A stretch of 64,000 bases of DNA from Clostridium kluyveri DSM 555 (GTDB lineage Bacteria > Bacillota > Clostridia > Clostridiales > Clostridiaceae), in assembly GCF_000016505.1 (NCBI RefSeq), contig NC_009706.1, forward strand, positions 1,612,001-1,676,000, in the 5' to 3' direction. Every line of letters starts with the position of its first letter. Position 1 is the first letter of the stretch. The translations under genes were made by a program, and so were the position numbers. Under the pieces are notes generated by a model that was not told where the DNA came from, ran no database searches, and saw nothing but the letters and a program-made list of their open reading frames with translations. Below are positions 7,852-16,565 of the stretch, piece after piece.

Positions 7852-9309
7852 ATGGAGAGCTCAGTAGAACAAAATAATGAGCGTGATAATGAACTAAAAA
7901 GAGGACTTAAGACTAGACATTTAAGTATGATTGCCATAGGAGGAGCTATTGGAACAGGAATATTTTTAGCATTAGGTGCTACTATTAATCAGGCAGGTCC
8001 TGGAGGAGCACTAGTAGCTTATGGCTGTATAGGAATTATGGTTTATTTTTTAATGACGGGCTTAGGAGAAATGGCTACTTATATGCCGGTTTCAGGCTCT
8101 TTTGGTGTTTATGCCACTAAATTTGTAGATCCAGCTTTAGGATTTGCATTAGGATGGAATTATTGGTACAATTGGGCAATAACTGTAGCTGCAGAAATGG
8201 TAGCAGGAGCACTTATAATGAAATATTGGCTGCCAGGTGTACCAGCTATTGTGTGGAGTGTGTGTTTCTTAGCTGTAATAGTTTTATTAAATTTATTATC
8301 TGCAAGAGCCTATGGAGAATCGGAATTTTGGTTTGCAGGCATCAAAGTAGTAACCGTTATCGTTTTTATATTAGTAGGAGTAGCAACTATTATAGGTATA
8401 TTTAATGGAAATCCAGTAGGATTTAAAAATTTTACAGTAGGAGAAGCACCTTTTGTAGGAGGTTTTAAATCTATATTCCTAGTATTTTTGATTGCAGGTT
8501 TTTCTTTTCAGGGTACTGAATTAGTAGATATAGCTGCGGGAGAAAGTGAAAATCCAGAAAAAACCATACCGAAAGCTATTAATAGTATATTTTGGAGAAT
8601 ACTAATATTTTATATAGGAACAATATTTGTAGTAGGTGCCATAATTCCGTATATGAATGCAGGAGTTGATACAAGTCCTTTTACTTTGGTATTTAAAAAG
8701 GCTGGTATAGCAGGAGCTGCATCTCTTATGAATGCAGTTATATTGACTTCAGTGCTGTCGGCAGGAAACTCTGGAATGTACGCTTCAACTAGAATGTTGT
8801 ATTCTATGGCTAAAGATAAGAAAGCACCTGCCTGGCTGGCAAAAGTTAATTCAAGAGGAGTGCCTGTAAATTCATTGATACTTACAACAATAGTAGCATC
8901 TGCATGTTTTTTAACAGGGCTTTATGCCGAAAGTACAGTGTATGTTTGGCTGGTAGCAGCTTCAGGTCTTGCAGGATTTGTAGCATGGCTTGGTATAGCA
9001 ATTTGTCATTATCGTTTTAGAAAAGCTTATGTTGCTCAAAATAGGGATTTTGGAAGATTAAAATATAGGGCTAAATTATTTCCATTAGGACCTATAATAG
9101 CATTGGTGCTTTGCATTATAGTTATCTTGGGACAAGGTGTTACTTATTTTGAAGCTAACAACATAGATTGGAGTGGAGTAACCTCATCTTATATAGGACT
9201 TCCTCTATTTTTAGGATTGTGGATATGGTATAAGAAAAAATATAGCACTAAGGTAATAAAGCTAGAAGAAGTAGATTTTGATAGTATTGAAGAGGAAGTA
9301 AAATTATAA
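7852..9309 (+). CDS. lysP: Lysine-specific amino acid permease (APC family)
   Basis: A 485-residue transporter of the amino acid-polyamine-organocation superfamily with 12 hydrophobic segments. The N-terminal motif LKTRHLSMIAIGGAIGTGIFLALG is characteristic of the amino acid transporter subfamily that includes LysP. The conserved segment GFSFQGTELVDIAAGESENPEKTIPKA lies near the middle. The start is the ATG at 7852, 7 nt after AAGGGGGAG; an upstream in-frame extension to 7765 would run through the attenuator hairpin and is rejected. Control by the lysine riboswitch makes lysine uptake the likely function. A terminator follows at 9328. Confidence 0.92.
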   Translation: MESSVEQNNERDNELKRGLKTRHLSMIAIGGAIGTGIFLALGATINQAGPGGALVAYGCIGIMVYFLMTGLGEMATYMPVSGSFGVYATKFVDPALGFALGWNYWYNWAITVAAEMVAGALIMKYWLPGVPAIVWSVCFLAVIVLLNLLSARAYGESEFWFAGIKVVTVIVFILVGVATIIGIFNGNPVGFKNFTVGEAPFVGGFKSIFLVFLIAGFSFQGTELVDIAAGESENPEKTIPKAINSIFWRILIFYIGTIFVVGAIIPYMNAGVDTSPFTLVFKKAGIAGAASLMNAVILTSVLSAGNSGMYASTRMLYSMAKDKKAPAWLAKVNSRGVPVNSLILTTIVASACFLTGLYAESTVYVWLVAASGLAGFVAWLGIAICHYRFRKAYVAQNRDFGRLKYRAKLFPLGPIIALVLCIIVILGQGVTYFEANNIDWSGVTSSYIGLPLFLGLWIWYKKKYSTKVIKLEEVDFDSIEEEVKL

Positions 9310-9327
9310 TAGATACTTTAATTGATT

Positions 9328-9368
9328 AATTGCTGGAGAACAGTTGTGTTTTCCGGCAATTTTTTATT
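9328..9368 (+). terminator. Intrinsic terminator after lysP
   Basis: AATTGCTGGA and TTCCGGCAATT form a stem followed by TTTTATTTT. Confidence 0.88.
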
Positions 9369-9570
9369 TTGCATATTTAATTAATGTATATTTAGAACAA
9401 ATAGCGTACAGCAGGTTTGTTCTTATTAGATATACAAAACATATTGATGTTATGATAAATTATTAATAATAAAATTATTAATTTAGAATAAATGCTTATT
9501 TTTTATTTTTAATATATCAACAAATTTCTGAAACGACTATTTTTAATCTTAGTTAAAGGGGATGGATATT

Positions 9571-10983
9571 ATGGATTTTAGAATTGAAAGTGATTCCATA
9601 GGAGAAAAAAAGGTTCCTAAAAGTGCATATTATGGAATAAACACTTTAAGGGCTGCAGATAATTTTAAAATTACAGGACTTAAAATTCATGAGGAATTTA
9701 TAAAAAGTATTGTAGAGATAAAAAAGGCCGCTGCTATAACTAATGAGGGTATTGGACTGCTTGGTGAACATATTAAAGAGACAATTGTAAAAGCTTGCGA
9801 TGAGATAATAGAGGGTAAATTTAAAGATCAGTTTATTACAGATCCTATACAAGGTGGGGCAGGTACATCTATAAATATGAATGTAAATGAAGTGGTTTCA
9901 AATAGATCCATTGAATTATTAGGAGGAGAAAAGGGAAATTATAATATTGTCAATCCAAATGATCACGTGAATATGGGGCAATCTACTAATGATGTTATTC
10001 CAACAGCAGGTAAAATTACAACTATAAAACTTATTTTAAGGTGTATAAAACAGTTGAAAATATTGAAAAAAGTGTTTAAAGAAAAAGCTGAAGAATTTAA
10101 TGATATTATAAAAATGGGTAGAACTCAGCTTCAGGATGCAGTACCTATTAGATTAGGACAGGAATTTAATGCCTATAGTTCAGTGATAAAAAGAGATATA
10201 TTAAGATTAAATCAGGTTATAGAAAGCTTAAAAGAAGTCAATATAGGTGGAACAGCCATAGGGACAGGCATAAATACAGATATGAGGTATCAAATAAAAA
10301 TAATACCTAACCTTAGTAAAATTACACAAATACAATTAAACCAGGCGGAAGATTTAATTGATTCAACTCAAAACTTGGATAGTCTCGTAATAACTTCATC
10401 AGTCATAAGAACCTGTGCAGTTAACCTATCAAAGATAGCAAATGATTTAAGGCTCATGTCATCAGGACCGAGAACAGGCTTTGGGGAAATAAATCTTCCG
10501 GCAAAACAAAATGGCTCTTCCATAATGCCGGGAAAGGTTAATCCTGTAATACCAGAGGTAATTAATCAGATAGCTTTTAATATTATTGGAAATGATGTTA
10601 CCATTAATATGGCTGCAGAGGCAGGACAATTAGAATTAAATGCCTTTGAGCCAATTATGTTTTTTAATTTATTTCAGTCTATAGAAACTCTGACAAATGG
10701 TATTAATACCTTTGTTGAAAACTGCGTTCAGGGTATTACAGCAAATAGAAAAAGATGTAAGGGACTTTTAGAAAACAGTATAGGAATACTTACAGCTCTT
10801 TGTCCTTATGTAGGATATAAAGAAGCTGCTGAAATTGCCAAAAGGGCTATGAATACTGGAGAATCTGTAAGGAAGATTATTTTAAGAGAAAAAATTTTAG
10901 ATGAAAGAGAAGTTAATAGTATATTAAATACTGTAGACATGACAAAACCTAGAATATCAAGGAAATATGCAGTTTATAAATAG
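9571..10983 (+). CDS. aspA: Aspartate ammonia-lyase
   Basis: A 470-residue member of the fumarase/aspartase superfamily, catalysing L-aspartate to fumarate plus ammonia. The N-terminal layout (SIGEKKVPKSAYYGINTLRA) and the signature loop GSSIMPGKVNPVIPEV near residue 315, with the catalytic Ser, favour aspartase over class II fumarase (which has PTQCE after KVNP). MGQSTNDVIPT near 135 is the conserved substrate-binding segment. The start is the ATG at 9571, 8 nt after AAAGGGG; an ATG at 9562 overlaps the RBS. It is a single gene with about 250 bp of AT-rich upstream DNA lacking obvious sites. Confidence 0.93.
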   Translation: MDFRIESDSIGEKKVPKSAYYGINTLRAADNFKITGLKIHEEFIKSIVEIKKAAAITNEGIGLLGEHIKETIVKACDEIIEGKFKDQFITDPIQGGAGTSINMNVNEVVSNRSIELLGGEKGNYNIVNPNDHVNMGQSTNDVIPTAGKITTIKLILRCIKQLKILKKVFKEKAEEFNDIIKMGRTQLQDAVPIRLGQEFNAYSSVIKRDILRLNQVIESLKEVNIGGTAIGTGINTDMRYQIKIIPNLSKITQIQLNQAEDLIDSTQNLDSLVITSSVIRTCAVNLSKIANDLRLMSSGPRTGFGEINLPAKQNGSSIMPGKVNPVIPEVINQIAFNIIGNDVTINMAAEAGQLELNAFEPIMFFNLFQSIETLTNGINTFVENCVQGITANRKRCKGLLENSIGILTALCPYVGYKEAAEIAKRAMNTGESVRKIILREKILDEREVNSILNTVDMTKPRISRKYAVYK

Positions 10984-11102
10984 AAATATTAGTACTTAAT
11001 TGTGAATAAATATATTTATAGTTTAATCCTTTATTAACACAAACTGAAAAATAATTGTAGTAGAATATATAATAAATAAAATATTGTATTGGAGGTTTTA
11101 AA

Positions 11103-12089
11103 ATGTCAATTTTAGTTTGTGGGGGAGCAGGGTATATAGGGAGCCATATGGCAGCAGAGCTTTTGGAAAGAGGAAAAGAAATTGTAGTATTGGATAACTT
11201 TGAAAAAGGACATAAATCTGCTGTACTTGGAGGCAAGGTTTACCAGGGCGATTTAAGGGATGAAAATGCAGTGGATAAGGTGTTTGAAGAAAATAACATT
11301 GAATCAGTAATAGATTTTGCAGCTTACTCTCTGGTGGGAGAAAGTGTAGAGGAACCTCTTAAATATTTCGAAAATAATGTTGTAGGTACTTTGAACTTAT
11401 TAAAGTCTATGAGAAAATATGGAGTAAAATATATTGTATTTTCTTCCACTGCTGCAACTTATGGAGAGCCTAAAAACATACCTATTTTTGAAGATGATTC
11501 AACATATCCAACTAATCCCTATGGAGAATCCAAGCTTACGGTAGAAAAATTGTTAAAATGGAGTGATAGGGCATATGGTATAAAATATGCTGCACTAAGA
11601 TATTTCAATGCGGCAGGTGCGCATATTTCAGGACTTATAGGAGAAGATCATAACCCTGAAACACACCTGATTCCTATAATACTTCAGGTGGCTTTAAAAA
11701 AGAGAGATAAAATATTTATATTTGGGGATGACTACAGTACAGAAGACGGAACCTGTATTAGAGATTATGTTCATGTTATGGATTTAGCTAATGCCCATCT
11801 TTTGGCATTGAATAAAATTATTGAGGATGGGAAAAGCGGAATTTATAATTTAGGTAATGGCAGAGGCTTCTCTGTAAAAGAAGTAATTGAAGTTTCACGA
11901 AAAGTAACTGGACAAAAAATAAAAGCTGAAATTGCTCCTAGAAGAGAAGGAGATCCTGAGACACTTATAGCTTCTTCTAAAAAAGCAGAAGAAGAACTCA
12001 ATTGGAAACCAAAATATAATTCACTTGAGACAATTATTGATACTGCATGGAAATGGCATAAGGAACATTTAAATGGATTTGAAGAGTAA
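11103..12089 (+). CDS. galE: UDP-glucose 4-epimerase
   Basis: A 328-residue extended short-chain dehydrogenase that interconverts UDP-glucose and UDP-galactose using bound NAD. The Rossmann motif GGAGYIGSH is at the N-terminus. The catalytic SST triad region SSTAATYGEP is near 120 and YxxxK appears as YGESK near 145. C-terminal NLGNGRGFSV and RREGDPETLIAS are typical of GalE. Length matches the family. RBS GGAGG lies 7 nt before the ATG. It probably feeds cell-surface polysaccharide synthesis, since no Leloir-pathway partners are adjacent. Confidence 0.94.
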   Translation: MSILVCGGAGYIGSHMAAELLERGKEIVVLDNFEKGHKSAVLGGKVYQGDLRDENAVDKVFEENNIESVIDFAAYSLVGESVEEPLKYFENNVVGTLNLLKSMRKYGVKYIVFSSTAATYGEPKNIPIFEDDSTYPTNPYGESKLTVEKLLKWSDRAYGIKYAALRYFNAAGAHISGLIGEDHNPETHLIPIILQVALKKRDKIFIFGDDYSTEDGTCIRDYVHVMDLANAHLLALNKIIEDGKSGIYNLGNGRGFSVKEVIEVSRKVTGQKIKAEIAPRREGDPETLIASSKKAEEELNWKPKYNSLETIIDTAWKWHKEHLNGFEE

Positions 12090-12113
12090 AATATATTAAT
12101 GGTTAATTATATA

Positions 12114-12143
12114 TTGACAAAAAAATGTTAATAGTAATATAAT
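12114..12143 (+). promoter_or_regulatory. Strong sigma-A promoter of a candidate small RNA
   Basis: Consensus TTGACA (12114-12119) and TATAAT (12138-12143) are separated by 18 nt, 24 nt after the galE stop. The predicted start is about 12150. It is one of the best-matching sigma-A promoters in the window, yet no ORF follows it within the transcript predicted to end at 12286. Confidence 0.75.
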
Positions 12144-12149
12144 AAAGTG

Positions 12150-12286
12150 TAGGTTCTGTGATTTTATTCATAACGCTTGCATAAAGTGTTATAAGCTAGA
12201 AATATAATAGATAGGCTGTATACCTATTATTTAGATATTGTGATAGGAGGAGGCCGTCTCTTAAGATAAAAGAGGCGGTTTTTTAT
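12150..12286 (+). ncRNA. Candidate small RNA or leader RNA, unidentified
   Basis: A stretch of about 137 nt bounded by a consensus promoter and an intrinsic terminator, without a convincing ORF. Visible structure: CATAACGCTT paired with AAGTGTTAT(A)AG, AATAGATAGG paired with CCTATTATT, then an exposed GATAGGAGGAGG purine run just before the terminator stem. The purine run is SD-like but no start codon follows. I see no T-box AGGGTGG motif although argS is downstream, and it does not match the tetrahydrofolate, c-di-GMP, purine or lysine riboswitch consensus. The GGAGGAGG could serve as a seed for base pairing with an mRNA. Confidence 0.5.
12253..12286 (+). terminator. Intrinsic terminator of the candidate small RNA
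   Basis: GCCGTCTCTT and AAGAGGCGGT form a 10-bp stem (one internal mismatch and a closing G-T pair) with loop AAGATAA, followed by TTTTT. It insulates argS from the upstream promoter. Confidence 0.88.
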
Positions 12287-12299
12287 ATTATATAGTAAC

Positions 12300-12474
12300 T
12301 TAGGATTTTTAGTTTTTATCCAAGCGCTGCCATTGATAAACTCTCATCTTCTTCAAAAGTTAGGGATAAGCAATGCTGTGCGTCTGGATAAGTTCTTCTA
12401 AGGTTCAGATGGAGATAAGCATTTCTTATAACAAACTCCACCTGAATATCTGAATCACTTGATTTAAAAGAATA
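12300..12474 (-). repeat. R1 repeat, copy e (full-length, reverse orientation)
   Basis: Read on the minus strand it begins AAATCAAGTGATTC at 12474, then TTCAGGTGGAGTTTG. It forms hairpin 1 (TTCAGGTGGAG with CTCCATCTGAA, enclosing ATAAG-CTTAT). Then follow GAAGAACTTATCCAG and hairpin 2 (CTTATCCAGACGC... with ...GCGCTTGGATAA, about 20 imperfect bp). The same order of blocks occurs in copy c at 23556. It fills most of the space between the small-RNA terminator and argS. The 13 nt 5' of it (12287-12299) hold nothing I recognise. Confidence 0.75.
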
Positions 12475-12531
12475 GAAATGGGAGAGGAGCTGAAAAGTGT
12501 TAAATAAAGGTATACTTATTTAACTGTTAAT

Positions 12532-14232
12532 ATGGATTTTAAAAAGTTAGCGGCAGAAGAGATTAAAAAAAATATAGATTTGGAATTGAATTTTATAGAA
12601 GGTTTAATAGAAGTACCACCAAAACCTGAAATGGGAGATTACGCATTTCCATGTTTTCAATTGGCAAAAGTATTGAAAAAGGCACCAAATATAATTTCTA
12701 AGGAATTAAAAGATAAATTACACAGCAAGTACTTCGAGAAAATTGAAAATTTAGGACCTTATGTGAATTTCTTTGTAGATAAAAAAATATTTACTGAATA
12801 TACTTTAAAAGAAATATTATTAAAAGGAGACAGCTATGGAAGTTCAGACATGGGAGAAGGAAAAAATGTAGTTGTAGAATATTCATCACCTAATATTGCG
12901 AAACCTTTCCATGTAGGACATCTTTTTAGTACGTCTATAGGAAATGCCCTATACAAGATGATAAATTTTCAAGGATATAATTGTACGAGAATAAATCATC
13001 TGGGAGACTGGGGAACTCAATTTGGAAAGCTTATAGCAGCTTATAATAGATGGTGCAATGCAGAGGAGTTAAATAGAGACCCTATAAAGGAACTTTTAAG
13101 AATATATGTAAAATTTCATGAAGAAGCGGAAAAAGATCCCTCACTTAACGAAGAAGGTAGAATGTATTTTAAAAAATTAGAGGATGGTTCGGAAGAGGAA
13201 ATTAAACTTTGGAAAAAATTTAAGGATTTAAGTCTTAGGGAATTTAAAAAAGTATATGATTTATTGAAGGTAGATTTTGATTCCTATGCAGGAGAGAGTT
13301 TTTATACTGACAAAATGGATGCAGTTGTAGAAGAAATAGATAAAAAGGGACTTCTTGTTGAAAGTAACGGTGCAAAAGTGGTACTTTTAGACGAGTATAA
13401 TATACCTCCTTGCATTGTAAAAAAATCAGATGGAACAACCATATATGCAACTCGTGATTTGGCTGCAGCTATATATAGGAAAAAAACCTATGATTTTTAT
13501 AAGAGTATATATGTGGTGGGACTTGACCAATCTCTTCATTTCAAGCAGGTATTTACCACACTCAAATTAATGGGTAAAGATTGGGCGGACTCATGTAAGC
13601 ATGTAGGATTTGGATTGGTTAGATTTGCAAATAAAAAACTTTCTACACGAAAAGGAGATGTAATATTTTTAGAAGAACTTTTAAATAAATCTGTAGAGAG
13701 AACTCTTGAAATAATAAATGAGAAGAACCCTAAGCTTGAAAATAAAGAAGAGGCGGCTAAAAAGATTGGTATAGGAGCTGTGATATTTACCTATCTGAAA
13801 AATAATAGAGAGAAAGATATAGTATTTGACTGGAATGAAATGCTGAGTTTTGAAGGAGAAACTGGTCCTTATGTTCAATATAGCTATGCAAGGGGAAAAA
13901 GTATTCTTAGAAAATCAGAAGAAGCATCCTATGATGAAAATCAGATAGACTATAGTAAATTGGGCAGCAAAGAGGAATTTGAACTTGTAAAGATCCTTGA
14001 AAACTTTAATAAATCTATAATAAATGCCATAAATAGATTGGAACCATTTATAGTTACCAGGTATGTAATAGATGTGGCCAAAGCTTTCAATAAATTTTAC
14101 AATGCTCATAGTATTATGAATGCAGCAGATGAGAATATTAAAAAGGCCAGATTGTATTTGGTAAAATGTACCTGTCAGGTGTTGAAAAATGGATTAAATC
14201 TAATGGGGATAGAAGTAGTGGAAAAGATGTAG
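12532..14232 (+). CDS. argS: Arginyl-tRNA synthetase
   Basis: A 566-residue class I aminoacyl-tRNA synthetase that charges tRNA-Arg. The N-terminal Add1 domain (about 1-95) is followed by the catalytic core with the HIGH-type motif [17 protein letters not shown] near residue 120. A Leu/Arg-type helical anticodon-binding domain forms the C-terminus. The KMSKS loop is degenerate (KKLSTRKGD), as is normal for ArgRS. The [14 protein letters not shown] start fits family members. No good SD is adjacent to this ATG; the nearest, AAAGG at about 12507, lies in the loop of a weak AAATAA/TTATTT hairpin. The R1 repeat ends about 60 nt upstream. Despite lying next to arg genes, it is separately transcribed. 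Confidence 0.95.
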   Translation: MDFKKLAAEEIKKNIDLELNFIEGLIEVPPKPEMGDYAFPCFQLAKVLKKAPNIISKELKDKLHSKYFEKIENLGPYVNFFVDKKIFTEYTLKEILLKGDSYGSSDMGEGKNVVVEYSSPNIAKPFHVGHLFSTSIGNALYKMINFQGYNCTRINHLGDWGTQFGKLIAAYNRWCNAEELNRDPIKELLRIYVKFHEEAEKDPSLNEEGRMYFKKLEDGSEEEIKLWKKFKDLSLREFKKVYDLLKVDFDSYAGESFYTDKMDAVVEEIDKKGLLVESNGAKVVLLDEYNIPPCIVKKSDGTTIYATRDLAAAIYRKKTYDFYKSIYVVGLDQSLHFKQVFTTLKLMGKDWADSCKHVGFGLVRFANKKLSTRKGDVIFLEELLNKSVERTLEIINEKNPKLENKEEAAKKIGIGAVIFTYLKNNREKDIVFDWNEMLSFEGETGPYVQYSYARGKSILRKSEEASYDENQIDYSKLGSKEEFELVKILENFNKSIINAINRLEPFIVTRYVIDVAKAFNKFYNAHSIMNAADENIKKARLYLVKCTCQVLKNGLNLMGIEVVEKM

Positions 14233-14340
14233 ATGAGATTTTAAATATTTTATCTGAAGGCTGTCAGAGCTATACTGGCTCTGAAGCTTGTCGAAGGTAG
14301 GAGTAAATATTGTTATTTCACCGGGTAACCAGATAATATA

Positions 14341-14373
14341 GAAAGGAGAAGTTACGTTAAAGTAACACATATT
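14341..14373 (+). promoter_or_regulatory. SD and start codon separated by a hairpin
   Basis: The SD AAAGGAG (about 14342-14348) is about 26 nt from the ATG at 14374, too far for normal initiation. Between them lies a stem of GTTAC (14351-14355) and GTAAC (14362-14366) with loop GTTAAA. Folding it would bring the SD to an effective spacing of about 9-10 nt. No in-frame ATG, GTG or TTG exists closer to the SD. Confidence 0.5.
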
Positions 14374-15171
14374 ATGGAAATTAAAGAATATGATCGTCTG
14401 GTAAATGTAGAAGGTAATGTATTTTTAAGTTGTGATATGGGAAATATAGCCTATTTTGATATAGAAACAACTGGTTTCGATAGAGAATGTGATAATATAA
14501 TACTTATATCTCTTGGGAGGTTTATTGATAAAAATAAATTGTCAATAAAACAATATTTTGCAGATACTCTACAGGATGAAAGTGAAGTATTATATAATTT
14601 TGGCATGGATATATTAAAATATGATAAATGGTGTTCTTATAATGGAATAGCCTTTGATGAGCCTTTTGTAAAAGAGAGAATGCACCGGAATAACATATAC
14701 TTTGAGTTTCCTAAATATCATGTGGATTTATACAGACTCATAAGGCCTTATTACAAGCAGTTGGGTATGGAAAGGTGTAACTTAAAGACTGTGGAAAAAT
14801 ATTTGGGTATAAACAGGAAAGATAAGATAGATGGGGGAATTAGTGTAGATTTATATAGAGAATTTTTAAAATCTAATACTAAGGATATAAAATATACCAT
14901 AATGCTTCATAATTATGAAGATGTTTTAAATCTGCCTAAAATACATGAATTTGCTTTTAAAGTAAGAAATGATAAGTTACTGGTGAGAGAAAATTGTATT
15001 ACGGAAAAACAAAAAAGATATTTAAAAATTCTTTTAAAGAAAAATAATGTAGATTTAAATATACAATTTGAAAAAATATCTAAAAAAGTTGCATCACAAA
15101 TTATAGATTATCTGATAAAAGGGGAAAAGGATGTAGAAAAATTTGATAATATCATAAATGGGAGTTATTGA
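14374..15171 (+). CDS. RNase H-like (YprB-type) 3'-5' exonuclease
   Basis: A 265-residue protein with the ribonuclease H-like exonuclease fold of the YprB family. The DEDD-type acidic residues are visible: YFDIETTG near 30 (D, E), YNGIAFDEPF near 88 (D), and HNYEDVLNL near 190 (D). HVDLYRLIRPYY lies between. Nuclease activity on DNA or RNA is expected; the substrate is unknown. A homologous protein lies at 16566, two genes downstream. Its translation signal is unusual (SD separated from the ATG by a hairpin). The C-terminal part (about 215-265) is lysine-rich and helical. Confidence 0.75.
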   Translation: MEIKEYDRLVNVEGNVFLSCDMGNIAYFDIETTGFDRECDNIILISLGRFIDKNKLSIKQYFADTLQDESEVLYNFGMDILKYDKWCSYNGIAFDEPFVKERMHRNNIYFEFPKYHVDLYRLIRPYYKQLGMERCNLKTVEKYLGINRKDKIDGGISVDLYREFLKSNTKDIKYTIMLHNYEDVLNLPKIHEFAFKVRNDKLLVRENCITEKQKRYLKILLKKNNVDLNIQFEKISKKVASQIIDYLIKGEKDVEKFDNIINGSY

Positions 15172-15269
15172 TAAATGTTTAATTCAAATTAATAATATAT
15201 TTAACTTTTGGAAAATTTTTAGACTTTTAAAAAAAAACATTGTATAATTAAAAAAGGAGGGGTGTTGTT

Positions 15270-15647
15270 ATGGTTCAGGAAATAATGAAATCAAATATTG
15301 TAAAGTTAAAAAAAGAAGATAGTCTGTGTAAAGCTTTAGATATGATGGATGATCATAATGTAAATGGGGCACCTATAGTTGATGAAGATGGACAACTGAC
15401 GGGCATGATAGTAAAGGCGGATATATATAGATTTTTGATGGAGGAAGGTCATTATGATACCTGTCCTGTAGATTGGGCAATGACAAAGGATGTAGTTGTG
15501 GCTAAGAGTGAAGAGGATATTATGACTGTGGCAAAAAGAATTAGAGAAAATAATATAGTAGCCATTCCTGTAATAGACGATAAAAATGTGGTAAAGGGTA
15601 CCGTTTCTATCGAAGATATAATGGATTATGTAATTAAAAAGTCTTGA
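15270..15647 (+). CDS. Stand-alone tandem CBS-domain protein
   Basis: A 125-residue protein made of two CBS domains (about 1-60 and 68-125) and nothing else. Conserved features are the first strand IMKSNIVKLKKEDSLCKALDMM, the GAPIVDEDGQLTGMI core, and the second MTKDVVVAKSEEDI / AIPVIDDKNVVKGTVS core. Such Bateman modules bind adenine nucleotides or similar ligands and act as sensors. Here there is no attached enzyme or channel, so its partner is unknown. RBS GGAGGGG lies 9 nt before the ATG. It is closed by a terminator overlapping its last codons. Confidence 0.92.
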   Translation: MVQEIMKSNIVKLKKEDSLCKALDMMDDHNVNGAPIVDEDGQLTGMIVKADIYRFLMEEGHYDTCPVDWAMTKDVVVAKSEEDIMTVAKRIRENNIVAIPVIDDKNVVKGTVSIEDIMDYVIKKS

Positions 15648-15668
15648 TTTTATTATCAGGACTTTTTA
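15636..15668 (+). terminator. Intrinsic terminator overlapping the end of the CBS gene
   Basis: AAAAAGTCTTGA and TCAGGACTTTTT form the stem; the left arm contains the last codons and the TGA stop of the CBS-protein gene. Confidence 0.82.
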
Positions 15669-15776
15669 AAAAATATATTTAATATTTTTTATTGGAGTTG
15701 CAAAACTAACTTACATAACATATAAGATAGTAATATTGTGTATTTTAATTTTAATAATATATAAGGAGAATGGAAT

Positions 15777-16502
15777 ATGAGTATTGCAGCTTTTTTTGAT
15801 ATTGACGGTACTTTATATAGAGAAGGTCTTATAACGGAAGTCTTTAAAAAGTTAGTAAAATATGAAATAATACCTGGAGAAAGGTGGTATAAAGAAGTAA
15901 AACCTGAATATGAAAGATGGGATAAAAGAAAGGGGAATTATGACAACTATCTTTTGAAAATGGCAAATATATATATAGAGGCTATAAAAGGACTCCATAG
16001 ATCTCAAATAGAATTTATAGCTAAAACTGTAGTGGCTCAGAAAGGAGATAGGGTATATTCTTATACTAGAGATATGCTAAAATGGCATAAAGAAAATAAA
16101 CACATAGTAGTAACTGTATCTGGAAGTCCTGTAGAGCTAGTTAGAGAAATGGCAATTAAATATGGATTTGACGATTATGTAGGAGCTGTATATATAAGGA
16201 ATGAGGATAATATATATACAGGAGAGGTAGTTCCTATGTGGGATAGCATTAGCAAAGAAAAAGCTATAAAGATGTTAACTGAAAAATATAGTATAGATTT
16301 AGGAAAAAGTTATGCTTATGGGGATACTTTAGGTGATTTTTCTATGATGAAGATGGTAAAAAATCCAATTTGTGTTAATCCGACCAGAGAACTGGTGAGA
16401 AAGGTGTTAGAAGACCCTGAGGTAAGCAGCAGGGTAAAAATAGTAGTTGAGAGGAAAGATATGATATATAAGCTCGGAGCTTCTTGTATAAAGGAAATCT
16501 GA
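15777..16502 (+). CDS. HAD superfamily (subclass IB, SerB-like) hydrolase
   Basis: A 241-residue haloacid dehalogenase-type phosphatase. Motif I is FFDIDGTLY at residues 7-15 (nucleophile Asp and acid Asp), motif II is VTVSGSP near 117, and motif IV is YGDTLGDFSMM near 180. A helical cap between motifs I and II (about 20-100) places it in subclass IB with phosphoserine phosphatase and related enzymes. The substrate cannot be assigned; phosphoserine, phospholipid or sugar phosphates are all possible. RBS AAGGAG lies 8 nt before the ATG. It is followed at 63 bp by the second exonuclease gene, possibly co-transcribed. Confidence 0.85.
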   Translation: MSIAAFFDIDGTLYREGLITEVFKKLVKYEIIPGERWYKEVKPEYERWDKRKGNYDNYLLKMANIYIEAIKGLHRSQIEFIAKTVVAQKGDRVYSYTRDMLKWHKENKHIVVTVSGSPVELVREMAIKYGFDDYVGAVYIRNEDNIYTGEVVPMWDSISKEKAIKMLTEKYSIDLGKSYAYGDTLGDFSMMKMVKNPICVNPTRELVRKVLEDPEVSSRVKIVVERKDMIYKLGASCIKEI

Positions 16503-16565
16503 ATCTTATATATCATATAGTATATAAAACTGTGTGGCTAAAAGGAATTGGAAAAGAGTGGTAAT

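Noticed and set aside
12090-12531. T-box leader for argS
   Set aside because: No AGGGTGGNACCGCG motif or specifier stem is present, and the terminator belongs to a unit with its own promoter well before argS.
14250-14330. Possible riboswitch with GGCTGTCAGAGCTAT after argS
   Set aside because: The resemblance to lysine riboswitch blocks is limited to a few bases. TCAGAGC/GCTCTGA makes a 7-bp hairpin, more likely part of argS 3' end structure.
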